Shown in pieces: positions 22,968-30,582 of a stretch of DNA of 53,592 bases. The stretch comes from a bacterium UBA4883 (lineage in GTDB: Bacteria > Bacillota > Clostridia > Oscillospirales > Acutalibacteraceae): positions 4,297-57,888 of the forward strand of contig DHDF01000120.1 in assembly GCA_002399225.1 (NCBI GenBank), written 5' to 3'. Numbering within the stretch: position 1 is the stretch's first letter; each line of letters opens with the position of its first letter. Below the pieces are notes generated by a model that searched no databases, was not told where the DNA came from, and saw nothing but the letters and a program-made list of their open reading frames with translations. The translations under genes and the position numbers were made by a program.

Positions 22968-25025
22968 TCAGCTTGCATTGTTGTAAAGATTCTGCACGTT
23001 CAGGATCAGACTGATGCTGCCGTCCCCGAGAATCGCGCAGCCGTCAATTCCGCTCTTTTTCACCTTAAACTGATTCAAATAAGCTGGAAGAGGCTTTACG
23101 ACCACCTGCTGTTCCCCGAGCAGCGCATCCGCAAAAATACAGTAGGAGTTGTCATGGGTGCCAACCAGGAGCATGATACCGCTGCCGACGTCCGTCACTT
23201 TGGTGTCAAGGTGGTAGGTTCGATGCAGACGGACGACCGGATAATAATGGTCACGCATCAGGATGATCTCATGCATATCCGTATCATACATAATATTTTC
23301 ATCTTTCGCCTTGAAAGACTGGCGGATATTTTTAATCGGGATGGTAAACATCGTGCCACCGACAGAGATTTTCATGCCGTTCACAATGGCAAGAGTCAGC
23401 GGGATTTTAAAAATCACTTTGGTTCCCTTGCCGGCTTTGCTTTCCACAGAAACGTCCCCGCCGATTTTTTCCACATTTTCCTTTACTACATCCATACCGA
23501 CGCCGCGCCCGGAATATTCCGTCACCACATCGTTTGTGGAAAATCCGGGCATCAGGATAAACTGATTGACTTCCTGATCCGTGTACTCTTCGGCTGGCTT
23601 GGTCAACATGCCCTTTTTCTGCGCCTTGGCAAGGACTGCCTGGCGGTCGATGCCGGCTCCGTCGTCGGAAACAGTGATCAGGATCTCCCCGCCTGTATTC
23701 TGGGCGGCCAGTGTGATGGTGCCCACCTCCGGCTTAGAGGCCTTTGCCCTTTCTTCTGTCGTTTCGATTCCGTGATCCATTCCGTTGCGGACCAGGTGCA
23801 TAATGGGGTCGGAGATGCTGTCGACAATGGTTTTGTCCACTTCGGTTTCCGCGCCGACCAGAACAAGTTGAGCTTTTTTATTCAGTTTCTTGCTCATGTC
23901 CCGCACAATGCGATTCATTTTCTGAAATACGGTGGAAACGGGGACCATCCGGATCGACATGACAATTTCCTGCAGCTCATCCGTCAGCTTGCGCAGCTGG
24001 CGGGAAGCCTTGGTAAAGTTATTGTCAAGCCCCGCCTGCTGCAAAGCCGGATTTGACGTCACCATGGATTCCGTGATGACGATCTCACCCATCAGATCCA
24101 TCAGATTGTCCAACTTAGAAAGATTGACGTTAATCAGGCTCTGCTTCACGGGGGCATGCGTCTTTTGAACCGCTTTCGGCGCTTTTGGCGCGCCGCCGCC
24201 CGGCGCCGCACCGGGCTGTCCCGCCGCGGCGGGCTTCTGTCCTGCCGAAGCCTGGTTTAAAACAGAATAATTTTTTGTATAGGTAAAAGATTCCACCGTC
24301 GGGACCGCCAGGTTACGCGCCTTTTCATCGTGGAAAAAAAGGTAAAAGCCGTCTTTCTGGATCTGGGCTGCGGTGGTCTTGTCGGTCTCGATTTCACGCG
24401 GCCGGTAGTCAAACTCGACGTTGGTGTCCTGAAGATTGTGAACCAGCATGAAAGCGCGCAGGTTTTCCATCTGAGAATCTTCGTCGAACGAAACGCGGAT
24501 GGCAAACGGGAATCCTTTCTCAGACTCTTCTTTCAGAAGCGCTGTTCCCTGCATGGAAGCGGCGGCCGTATCTTTCGGGGCCGCTGGCTGCGCCGGTGCC
24601 GCTGAGGCGGGCACATTCATGTCCTTCGAAATCTTTTTGAGAAAATCGTTAATTTCCTGTTCCAAAGTGCCGATATCTGTTGTTAGAGGCTGCCCCTCCT
24701 GCACTTTTTTCACTTCATTTTTGAGGAAATCCCCGGAGTGGAACATCAGGTCGAACAGATCCTCAAGATCTTCAGCCTTAATTCCCTTGTCTCTGACAAA
24801 TGCAAAAAGGTCCTCCATTTTGTGTGAAATAACCGTCAGACTGTTAAACTGCATCATCGCGGAGGAACCTTTGATGGTGTGCATAATCCGGAAGATTTCA
24901 TTAATGCTGTCTTGATCCAACTGCTTGTTCTTTTCACTTTCAATCAGAATATCGTCTAGATGTTCCAGCAGGTCGTTTGTTTCAAACAAATAGACGTCCA
25001 GCATGGATTCGTTTCCGCTTTCCAT
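22968..25025 (-). CDS. cheA: Chemotaxis histidine kinase CheA
   Basis: The 685-residue kinase has an Hpt domain with the phosphorylated H49 (IMHTIKGSSA), a P2-like domain at about 165-250, the dimer helices (NVNLSKLDNLMDLMGEIV), and the ATPase domain with HLVRNGMDHGIE, VSDDGAGID and GRGVGMDVV. A C-terminal CheW-like domain binds receptors. It phosphorylates CheY (45080-45442). ATG 25025 is chosen over an upstream ATG at 25133, which lacks a ribosome site and overlaps the sigma-D promoter. Confidence 0.96.
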   Translation of the reverse strand: MESGNESMLDVYLFETNDLLEHLDDILIESEKNKQLDQDSINEIFRIMHTIKGSSAMMQFNSLTVISHKMEDLFAFVRDKGIKAEDLEDLFDLMFHSGDFLKNEVKKVQEGQPLTTDIGTLEQEINDFLKKISKDMNVPASAAPAQPAAPKDTAAASMQGTALLKEESEKGFPFAIRVSFDEDSQMENLRAFMLVHNLQDTNVEFDYRPREIETDKTTAAQIQKDGFYLFFHDEKARNLAVPTVESFTYTKNYSVLNQASAGQKPAAAGQPGAAPGGGAPKAPKAVQKTHAPVKQSLINVNLSKLDNLMDLMGEIVITESMVTSNPALQQAGLDNNFTKASRQLRKLTDELQEIVMSIRMVPVSTVFQKMNRIVRDMSKKLNKKAQLVLVGAETEVDKTIVDSISDPIMHLVRNGMDHGIETTEERAKASKPEVGTITLAAQNTGGEILITVSDDGAGIDRQAVLAKAQKKGMLTKPAEEYTDQEVNQFILMPGFSTNDVVTEYSGRGVGMDVVKENVEKIGGDVSVESKAGKGTKVIFKIPLTLAIVNGMKISVGGTMFTIPIKNIRQSFKAKDENIMYDTDMHEIILMRDHYYPVVRLHRTYHLDTKVTDVGSGIMLLVGTHDNSYCIFADALLGEQQVVVKPLPAYLNQFKVKKSGIDGCAILGDGSISLILNVQNLYNNAS

Positions 25026-25122
25026 AATTATATCTCTCTCCCATCCTGTTAGTGAAAACCCGAGAGTATGGACCCCACGTGAGGATCCTTTCTTAAATGG
25101 ATTTCTCCGATTCTTTTTATAT

Positions 25123-25148
25123 ATATCGGCCATTCTGAAATAAATTTA
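25123..25148 (-). promoter_or_regulatory. Sigma-D (sigma-28) promoter for cheA-cheR-cheB
   Basis: On the minus strand TAAA (25148-25145), a 14-base spacer and a perfect GCCGATAT (25130-25123) match the flagellar sigma consensus. The cheA start is about 90 bases downstream. sigD itself is in this window. Confidence 0.82.
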
Positions 25149-25198
25149 ACAGATTTCCATGTATTTTTGAACATGAATTTTATGAAAGAGGTGCTTTT

Positions 25199-26614
25199 AT
25201 GCCGGAAAACCTGCGTATCACCGCCCCGGTCCCAAACAGCGACGGAATATTAAAGCCCAATCCTTCCTCTCAGCCGCCCACGGTTGAGCCGATGGAACCG
25301 GCCCAGGTGAACCGACCTAACGCGCAGAATCAAAACACGGATTCGGCGTCCCTGAATCTTCTGCTGCGCAGGGACTCCGTCTTCGGAGAATTTATCCAGC
25401 AGCTCCGGCAGACGCCGGCGCTTTCTGAAACGCTTAGCAAACTGCTTTTCAATACCGTCCGTAGGATGGAAACCGCCCCCGAATCGCTGCTGCAAAGCTC
25501 CCTGCTTCGTCAACTGACGGCAGCCCTTGCCACAGGGCGGGACGACGTTGTGAAAGACCTTTTGTTTCAGCAAAAGAATAGCAGTCTGTTCTGTGGGCCG
25601 CTGTTCCAGTTGCTCGGCCGCATTTCGGAACAGGCTGAAAATCCGCAGATGGATCTTCAAATTGCAAATTTTTTAAAGTCTTTCGATGGCTTTTTTTCCG
25701 CAAAGGACACGACTGCTGCCATTTTGTCCAATTTAAAGGCAATCGGGCGGCAAATTCCCGGAGGGGACGCAAAGCAGCTTACAGCGCTCGCCGAAAAGCT
25801 GAACGTTGCAGACCCCGTCCGCTCGGTGGAGCAAAACCTAACGGTCCTGAAAAAAGAGATACTCCCGTTTCTCGCCGCATATGTTTCAAAGAGCAGCGAT
25901 TACGGGCAGGCGCGGGAGACGATTTCCCTTCTTCTGCAAAACATTTCGATCTTAAACGTGAGCTCCCGGGAAAATCTGGACGCGCAATTCCAAAAGCTGG
26001 CCGCCTACTGCGGTCACCATCTTTCGGAACCGATGCTCCGGCAGATGCGCTCTCTCTACGAGGAGGCGGTCCGGTCGGAAAACGAAGAACCGGAAAACCG
26101 GTTTTTCCACGCTCTGATCTCCCTCCTTTCTCATGACGGCCGGGAGATTCCGGAAAGCGACCGGACTCTTTACGCGGATATCAGCCAGTCGCTGCTCCTC
26201 GACAACAGCGTCTATATGCCGTTTGTCCATTTTTTTCTGCCGGCGGTCCTTGGGGGAAAATATTTGTTTTCCCAAATCTGGATCGAAAAGAAAGAGCCCG
26301 GGGAAGCGCGAAAATCCCTTTCCAATCAGTCGTCGCTCCCCACCCGTTTGTATCTGACCTTTGACATTCAGGATCTCGGTTCCTTCGAAGCGCGGATCGA
26401 GTTGCTGAACAAGAAGGTAAACCTGGACCTCGCCTGCCCAGAAAAGCTGCTTCAGCAGAGCAGGGAAATCACTTCTTCCCTCGGGCACATTCTGACGGAC
26501 AACGGGCTGGCTTCCGGCAATATCCGGATTTCCCGCTGCGAAAAGCCTAAAATTCCCGATCTGATTCTTCAGAAAGTAATGGAAAGGAAGCGGATGATTG
26601 ATGTCACCATTTGA
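25199..26614 (+). CDS. FliK-like protein (flagellar hook-length control C-terminal region)
   Basis: This 471-residue protein has a Pro/Asn-rich start, a long mostly helical middle, and a C-terminal region (about 390-460: LYLTFDIQDLGSFEARIELLNKKVNLDL, then SSLGHILTDNGLASGNIRIS). That region reads like the FliK C-terminal domain, which talks to FlhB to switch export from hook to filament. A second, standard fliK is at 51627. The gene overlaps the stand-alone FlhB C-terminal homologue, an arrangement I recall as ylqG-ylqH in Bacillus. AGAGGTG precedes ATG 25199. I see no clear promoter of its own in 25026-25198. Confidence 0.6.
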   Translation: MPENLRITAPVPNSDGILKPNPSSQPPTVEPMEPAQVNRPNAQNQNTDSASLNLLLRRDSVFGEFIQQLRQTPALSETLSKLLFNTVRRMETAPESLLQSSLLRQLTAALATGRDDVVKDLLFQQKNSSLFCGPLFQLLGRISEQAENPQMDLQIANFLKSFDGFFSAKDTTAAILSNLKAIGRQIPGGDAKQLTALAEKLNVADPVRSVEQNLTVLKKEILPFLAAYVSKSSDYGQARETISLLLQNISILNVSSRENLDAQFQKLAAYCGHHLSEPMLRQMRSLYEEAVRSENEEPENRFFHALISLLSHDGREIPESDRTLYADISQSLLLDNSVYMPFVHFFLPAVLGGKYLFSQIWIEKKEPGEARKSLSNQSSLPTRLYLTFDIQDLGSFEARIELLNKKVNLDLACPEKLLQQSREITSSLGHILTDNGLASGNIRISRCEKPKIPDLILQKVMERKRMIDVTI

Positions 26615-26924
26615 AAAGCTGCAAAAAGCGGCCGCGCTGAAATACAGCGGTTCTTCGGAAAGCGCGCCCGTTGTCGTCGCTTCCGGAATGGGCTGCACCG
26701 CCAGGGAAATTGTAAAGCTCGCGGAAAAAAACGGCGTGCCGGTCTTCCGTGACGATTCCCTTGCGACCCTTCTTTCCAGGCTGGACATCGGCGTACAGAT
26801 CCCGCCGGAACTTTACCAGGCGGTCGTCGATATCTATGTGTACTTTTTGGGCTTTCACGTCGATTCCAGCGGCAGGGTGACACGGCAGGCTGAAGAAGAG
26901 CAGACAAAGCCAGAAAAACAGTAA
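26601..26924 (+). CDS. Stand-alone FlhB C-terminal domain homologue (YlqH-like)
   Basis: The 107-residue protein aligns by eye with the post-cleavage cytoplasmic part of FlhB (compare the full FlhB at 41742): APVVVASGMG for APVVLAKGQD, then GVPVFRDDSLATLL and IPPELYQAVVDIYVYFLGF. It starts just after the point where NPTH autocleavage occurs in FlhB, so it has no membrane part and no NPTH. It overlaps the FliK-like gene by 14 bases. A role in export-substrate switching or regulation is inferred. Confidence 0.85.
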   Translation: MSPFEKLQKAAALKYSGSSESAPVVVASGMGCTAREIVKLAEKNGVPVFRDDSLATLLSRLDIGVQIPPELYQAVVDIYVYFLGFHVDSSGRVTRQAEEEQTKPEKQ

Positions 26925-26928
26925 AAAA

Positions 26929-26962
26929 TTCCTGCAAGTTTTTCCCTGCAGGCTAATTTTTT
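26929..26962 (+). terminator. Terminator after the FlhB-C homologue
   Basis: CCTGCA (26931-26936) pairs with TGCAGG (26947-26952), followed by CTAATTTTTT. The stem is short but well placed before a new promoter. Confidence 0.6.
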
Positions 26963-26989
26963 GACATAAACGGTCGATATTAATATTAA
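26961..26989 (+). promoter_or_regulatory. Sigma-A promoter for cheW-pilZ-cheW-mcp, overlapping a sigma-D-like site
   Basis: TTGACA (26961-26966) and TATTAA (26984-26989) have 17-base spacing. Overlapping it, TAAT (26954-26957), 15 bases, and GTCGATAT (26973-26980) resemble a flagellar sigma promoter with two mismatches. The start at 27049 is about 55 bases downstream. Confidence 0.7.
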
Positions 26990-27048
26990 AGAATAGGGAA
27001 ATTTTAAGTGCATGCGCATTCGATAAAAAGCAAAAAGGTGAAGCATTT

Positions 27049-27591
27049 ATGAAAAAAAATAAAAAAAGCGCTAAAAACACATTCTCCGTCGTGGAGAATA
27101 TCCCTTCGGAAAAATATCTGACTTTTTTCATCGACCGGCAGCTTTATGCCTTGCCGACCTCCCAGGTGGTTGAAATTATCCGGCTGCAGCCCATCACGCT
27201 GATACCGAACCTACCCGAGTATGTAAAGGGTGTGATCAACCTCAGAGGGAAAATTGTTCCTCTGATCGATATGAGGCTGAAGTTTTCAAAGGAATCGATC
27301 CCCTACAACAATTTGACCAGCATTGTCATTGTGGAAGACGGAGAAATAACGGCGGGGCTGATTGTGGATTCGGTGAAGGATGTGAGAGATGTCGCTAAAA
27401 ATCAGATTTGCGGCGCCCCGAAATACAAAAAAGTTACCGAAGACAGCGACCGGTATGTCAACTCCATCGCTTCTTTGGGAAAGGAATCCGCCATGGTGCT
27501 CGACATTGAGCGCATTCTGATCGAGCGCACCTCCGACTCCCAGTTGGGGCATGCGCATGCAAACCAGGCACTGAAAACCGCGGCTGAATAA
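27049..27591 (+). CDS. cheW: Chemotaxis coupling protein CheW (first copy)
   Basis: The 180-residue protein has a single CheW domain (about 22-160): YLTFFIDRQLYALPTSQVVEII, then GVINLRGKIVPLIDMRLKF and GLIVDSVKDV. It links receptors to CheA. AAAAAGGTG precedes ATG 27049. It heads the cheW-pilZ-cheW-mcp unit and is only moderately similar to the second cheW at 28340. Confidence 0.94.
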   Translation: MKKNKKSAKNTFSVVENIPSEKYLTFFIDRQLYALPTSQVVEIIRLQPITLIPNLPEYVKGVINLRGKIVPLIDMRLKFSKESIPYNNLTSIVIVEDGEITAGLIVDSVKDVRDVAKNQICGAPKYKKVTEDSDRYVNSIASLGKESAMVLDIERILIERTSDSQLGHAHANQALKTAAE

Positions 27592-27636
27592 GCAAGAGGT
27601 AGCTGTCTGGCTAAGGATAGGAGGCTAATCAACAGG

Positions 27637-28284
27637 ATGCTGCCACTTCCTAAGCCTTATCTCCGCTCGCCCTGCGAAGTCAAGGCGATGGACAATAAAC
27701 CGATTCTCATGGGTCATGTCAGTAAGATTGAAGAAAATGAAATTCAAATTTCGAATCAATCGGATTTGCTCCCCGTCGTGCACTGCAACACAACCGTTAA
27801 GGTCTGTATTTTCAACAGTCCTCTCGGTTTCCGTTCACTGGTCGGGAAAGTGTACCTTTCCACGGATGAGTGCATTCGAATTTCCGACGTACAAAGTGAA
27901 GCGGACTACGAAAAGAGGAATTTCTTCCGCGTCAGAGTAGAACTGAAAGGAGAAGCATTCCTCCAAAACAGTGAGGGCAAAGCTGCCAAAAATGGATCGA
28001 CCATCCCGATTCAGGCCAAGGATCTGAGCCTGAGCGGTCTGTTTTTTACCACCCCCGGAAAGTTCAATATTGACGATCGGCTGTCGGTCAAGCTGAATCT
28101 CTGCAACTCCGTTGTCTCCCTCGACTGCAAAGTGGTGCGCAAACGCGTGGTGGAACAGACGCAGGAAGACGGATACGGGTGTGAGTTTCTGGATAATGCC
28201 GGTCCTAAAGGGGATATTTTGTGCAAATATCTTTTTGACTGTCAGCGGGAACAGATCCGCTTGATCAGAGAACGTCAGATATAG
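27637..28284 (+). CDS. PilZ domain protein, YcgR-like, probable c-di-GMP receptor
   Basis: The 215-residue protein has an N-terminal YcgR-type beta domain (1-88) and a C-terminal PilZ domain. Both c-di-GMP motifs are intact: RNFFR (94-98, RxxxR) and DLSLSG (129-134, D/NxSxxG). YcgR/DgrA-type proteins bind c-di-GMP and slow the flagellar motor. Here the gene lies between two cheW genes in front of an mcp, so it may instead or also act on receptor arrays. ATG 27637 is 12 bases after AGGAGG, a little far; ATG 27688 is an alternative. Confidence 0.9.
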   Translation: MLPLPKPYLRSPCEVKAMDNKPILMGHVSKIEENEIQISNQSDLLPVVHCNTTVKVCIFNSPLGFRSLVGKVYLSTDECIRISDVQSEADYEKRNFFRVRVELKGEAFLQNSEGKAAKNGSTIPIQAKDLSLSGLFFTTPGKFNIDDRLSVKLNLCNSVVSLDCKVVRKRVVEQTQEDGYGCEFLDNAGPKGDILCKYLFDCQREQIRLIRERQI

Positions 28285-28339
28285 AAAATCTGGCTTTTGC
28301 AGGAAGGCAAACCAAGCATTAATTTACGAGGTGAAACAT

Positions 28340-28930
28340 ATGCAAGCAACTACTTCGACGGAAAATGAGATTGTTCAGAAGGACGAATCAGCCATCCCTG
28401 AAAACAAATATTTGACTTTCTGGACCGATGACGAACTGTTCGCCATTCCGATTTCGGACGTGGTGCAAATCATCAGTATGCAGGGGATCACCGCACTCCC
28501 GGATTTTCCCGATTACACCAAGGGGGTCATCAACCTGCGGGGAAATATCATTCCGGTAATCGACATCCGCATCCGCTTTGGCAAACCCGAAATAAAATAT
28601 AATGAGAGCACCTGCATCATCGTGACAAACATGGAAGATTCTTACATGGGATTCATTGTGGATGCGGTGGATGAGGTGACCGATATTGACGAAGACACCA
28701 TCTCTCCGCCTCCAAAGGTCTCCAAGGATATCACCAACCGCTATCTGACCGGTATCGGCCAGATTGGGGAAAAAGTGGTTCTCCTCTTGGACATCTCAAA
28801 GATCCTTTCGGAGGACGAACTGACAGAAGTCACCGAAACCGCTGCCCAGAGCGAAATAACCGATAAAGCGGACAAGCAGATGGAAAATCAGCCTGCACAG
28901 CCGCAGGCAGCCGCAACGGATGGAAATTAA
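28340..28930 (+). CDS. cheW: Chemotaxis coupling protein CheW (second copy)
   Basis: The 196-residue CheW domain protein shares the pattern [43 protein letters not shown] and [10 protein letters not shown] with the first copy, plus a disordered Gln/Ala/Asp-rich tail. GAGGTG at 28328-28333 serves ATG 28340; the in-frame GTG 28331 lies in that site. Two unequal CheW copies next to one receptor suggest the array may mix them. Confidence 0.94.
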   Translation: MQATTSTENEIVQKDESAIPENKYLTFWTDDELFAIPISDVVQIISMQGITALPDFPDYTKGVINLRGNIIPVIDIRIRFGKPEIKYNESTCIIVTNMEDSYMGFIVDAVDEVTDIDEDTISPPPKVSKDITNRYLTGIGQIGEKVVLLLDISKILSEDELTEVTETAAQSEITDKADKQMENQPAQPQAAATDGN

Positions 28931-28946
28931 AAGGAGTAACCACACT

Positions 28947-30386
28947 ATGCATAAATACCGTGATATGAAGCTTCATGGAAAACTGATGTTTATCGTCACG
29001 TTGATTTCCCTTCTTTTCGTCATTCCCTATATTGTTTACTTTATTCTGCTTTCCAACAACAACGGGACCTTGGAAAGTCTTCAGGGAATCATCCATATTA
29101 TGACTCCCATCCTGATTATTTCATTCGTTGTCATCTGGCTGGTTTCCATCGCCCTCGCCAGAAAGTTTTTCATAAGAGTTGTCGAGCCGATCGAAAAGGT
29201 CTCCACCGCCGCGCAGGACATGGCTGACGGCAAACTGAACGTAAACATCGACTTTGAATCATCGGATGAAGTCGGCCTGCTCGTTCAGTCTCTCAACAGT
29301 TTTTCCAAAAATATGACCGCTGCCGTGAAAGAGATCATCTTGCTTCTGGAAGCTCTCGCCAAGGGCGATTTCACCGTGAAATCCCATGTCGTATGGAAAG
29401 GAGACTGGGCGCGGATTAACCAGTCGATTGAGGATATTTTCCGTTCTTTAAACCAGATTTTCACCAACGTTAAAAATGCATCCGATCAAACCACAAGCGG
29501 ATCCGATCAGGTTGCCAGCGGGTCTCAGGCTCTGGCGCAAGGCGCAACGGAGCAGGCCAGCGCCATTGAACAGCTTTCCGCGACAATTGTCGAGGTATCC
29601 GACCATGTGAAGGAAAACGCGGCAAACGCGGCGGAAGCAAATCGTTTTTCCAGCGAAGAAGAAAAGAAGTTGGAAGACGCTCATGTTCAGATGGACGACA
29701 TGATGAAGGCGATGACGGACATCAGCGATACTTCCAAAAAGATCAGCAACATCATCAAAACGATCGACGATATTGCATTCCAGACCAATATTCTCGCTTT
29801 GAACGCCGCGGTTGAGGCGGCCCGGGCGGGCTCGGCCGGCAGAGGTTTTGCCGTTGTCGCCGACGAAGTCCGTAACCTTGCAAGCAAAAGCGCAGAGGCG
29901 GCCAAGAACACGACCGCGTTGATTGAAAATGCCATCAAGGCGGTCGGCAACGGTTCCAAAGTGGCGGATGCCACGGAAAAGACTCTTCAGGAAGTCATCC
30001 AGTCTGCAAACCACACGAACAGTCTGGTCAACGAAATTGCCACCGCTTCCAACCAGCAGGCAACTTCCATCAGTCAAATCACGCAGGGCATTCAGCAAAT
30101 TTCCGCCGTTGTGCAGACGAATTCGGCCACTGCGGAAGAAAGCGCGGCCGCAAGTGAAGAATTGGCTGCTCAGGCAAAAGAGCTGAAACGTGCCGTTGGC
30201 GGCATCAAACTGGCTGGCAGCACCCAGAAACCGCCTAAAAGAGAAACGGCCAAAGCTGCAGCACCTGAAAAGGCACCGGCTCCGTCCGAAAACAAAAAGC
30301 CGGCTGTAAAAGACAAAGCGGTACAGTCGCACCATCCGGCTGCCGTCCCTGCTCACGCACATGTCAGTAATGATAAATATATTTGA
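28947..30386 (+). CDS. Methyl-accepting chemotaxis protein without an extracytoplasmic sensor domain
   Basis: The 479-residue receptor has two membrane helices (about 13-35 and 47-70) joined by a loop of only about 11 residues. A HAMP domain and a second HAMP-like segment (to about 175) follow, then the signalling coiled coil with the hairpin tip [22 protein letters not shown] and [17 protein letters not shown] disordered Lys/Pro/Ala-rich tail ends NDKYI and has no CheR-tethering pentapeptide. With no ligand domain it probably senses membrane or cytoplasmic state. AAGGAG serves ATG 28947. It closes the cheW-pilZ-cheW operon. Confidence 0.93.
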   Translation: MHKYRDMKLHGKLMFIVTLISLLFVIPYIVYFILLSNNNGTLESLQGIIHIMTPILIISFVVIWLVSIALARKFFIRVVEPIEKVSTAAQDMADGKLNVNIDFESSDEVGLLVQSLNSFSKNMTAAVKEIILLLEALAKGDFTVKSHVVWKGDWARINQSIEDIFRSLNQIFTNVKNASDQTTSGSDQVASGSQALAQGATEQASAIEQLSATIVEVSDHVKENAANAAEANRFSSEEEKKLEDAHVQMDDMMKAMTDISDTSKKISNIIKTIDDIAFQTNILALNAAVEAARAGSAGRGFAVVADEVRNLASKSAEAAKNTTALIENAIKAVGNGSKVADATEKTLQEVIQSANHTNSLVNEIATASNQQATSISQITQGIQQISAVVQTNSATAEESAAASEELAAQAKELKRAVGGIKLAGSTQKPPKRETAKAAAPEKAPAPSENKKPAVKDKAVQSHHPAAVPAHAHVSNDKYI

Positions 30387-30410
30387 TGAAAAACAATTGA
30401 TCAGGTATAA

Positions 30411-30448
30411 AAAGGATGTTTTCCCGCGCGGAAGACATCCTTTTTTTC
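30411..30448 (+). terminator. Rho-independent terminator after mcp
   Basis: AAAGGATGT (30411-30419) pairs with ACATCCTTT (30435-30443), with an inner TTCC/GGAA extension and a seven-base T-run. Confidence 0.9.
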
Positions 30449-30501
30449 TCAAAAAATCTATTTTTCGCAGTTTATCAGAGGTGAAAAAGAACTGTTTACG
30501 G

Positions 30502-30528
30502 TAAAGATTTCCTTTGGTGTGCCGATAT
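30502..30528 (+). promoter_or_regulatory. Sigma-D (sigma-28) promoter for fliD-fliS
   Basis: TAAA (30502-30505), a 15-base spacer and GCCGATAT (30521-30528) are a textbook match. The fliD start is 55 bases beyond. This is the clearest flagellar promoter in the window. Confidence 0.9.
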
Positions 30529-30582
30529 ATAAGTATATAGAGCCGGTTGTTTGAAACACAGCCGGCAAGAGGAGGAATCCGC

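Noticed and set aside
25026..25198. A plus-strand sigma-D promoter for the FliK-like gene in the divergent gap
   Set aside because: TAAA sequences are present but none has a GCCGATA-like box at 14-16 bases on the plus strand; I could not place a promoter.
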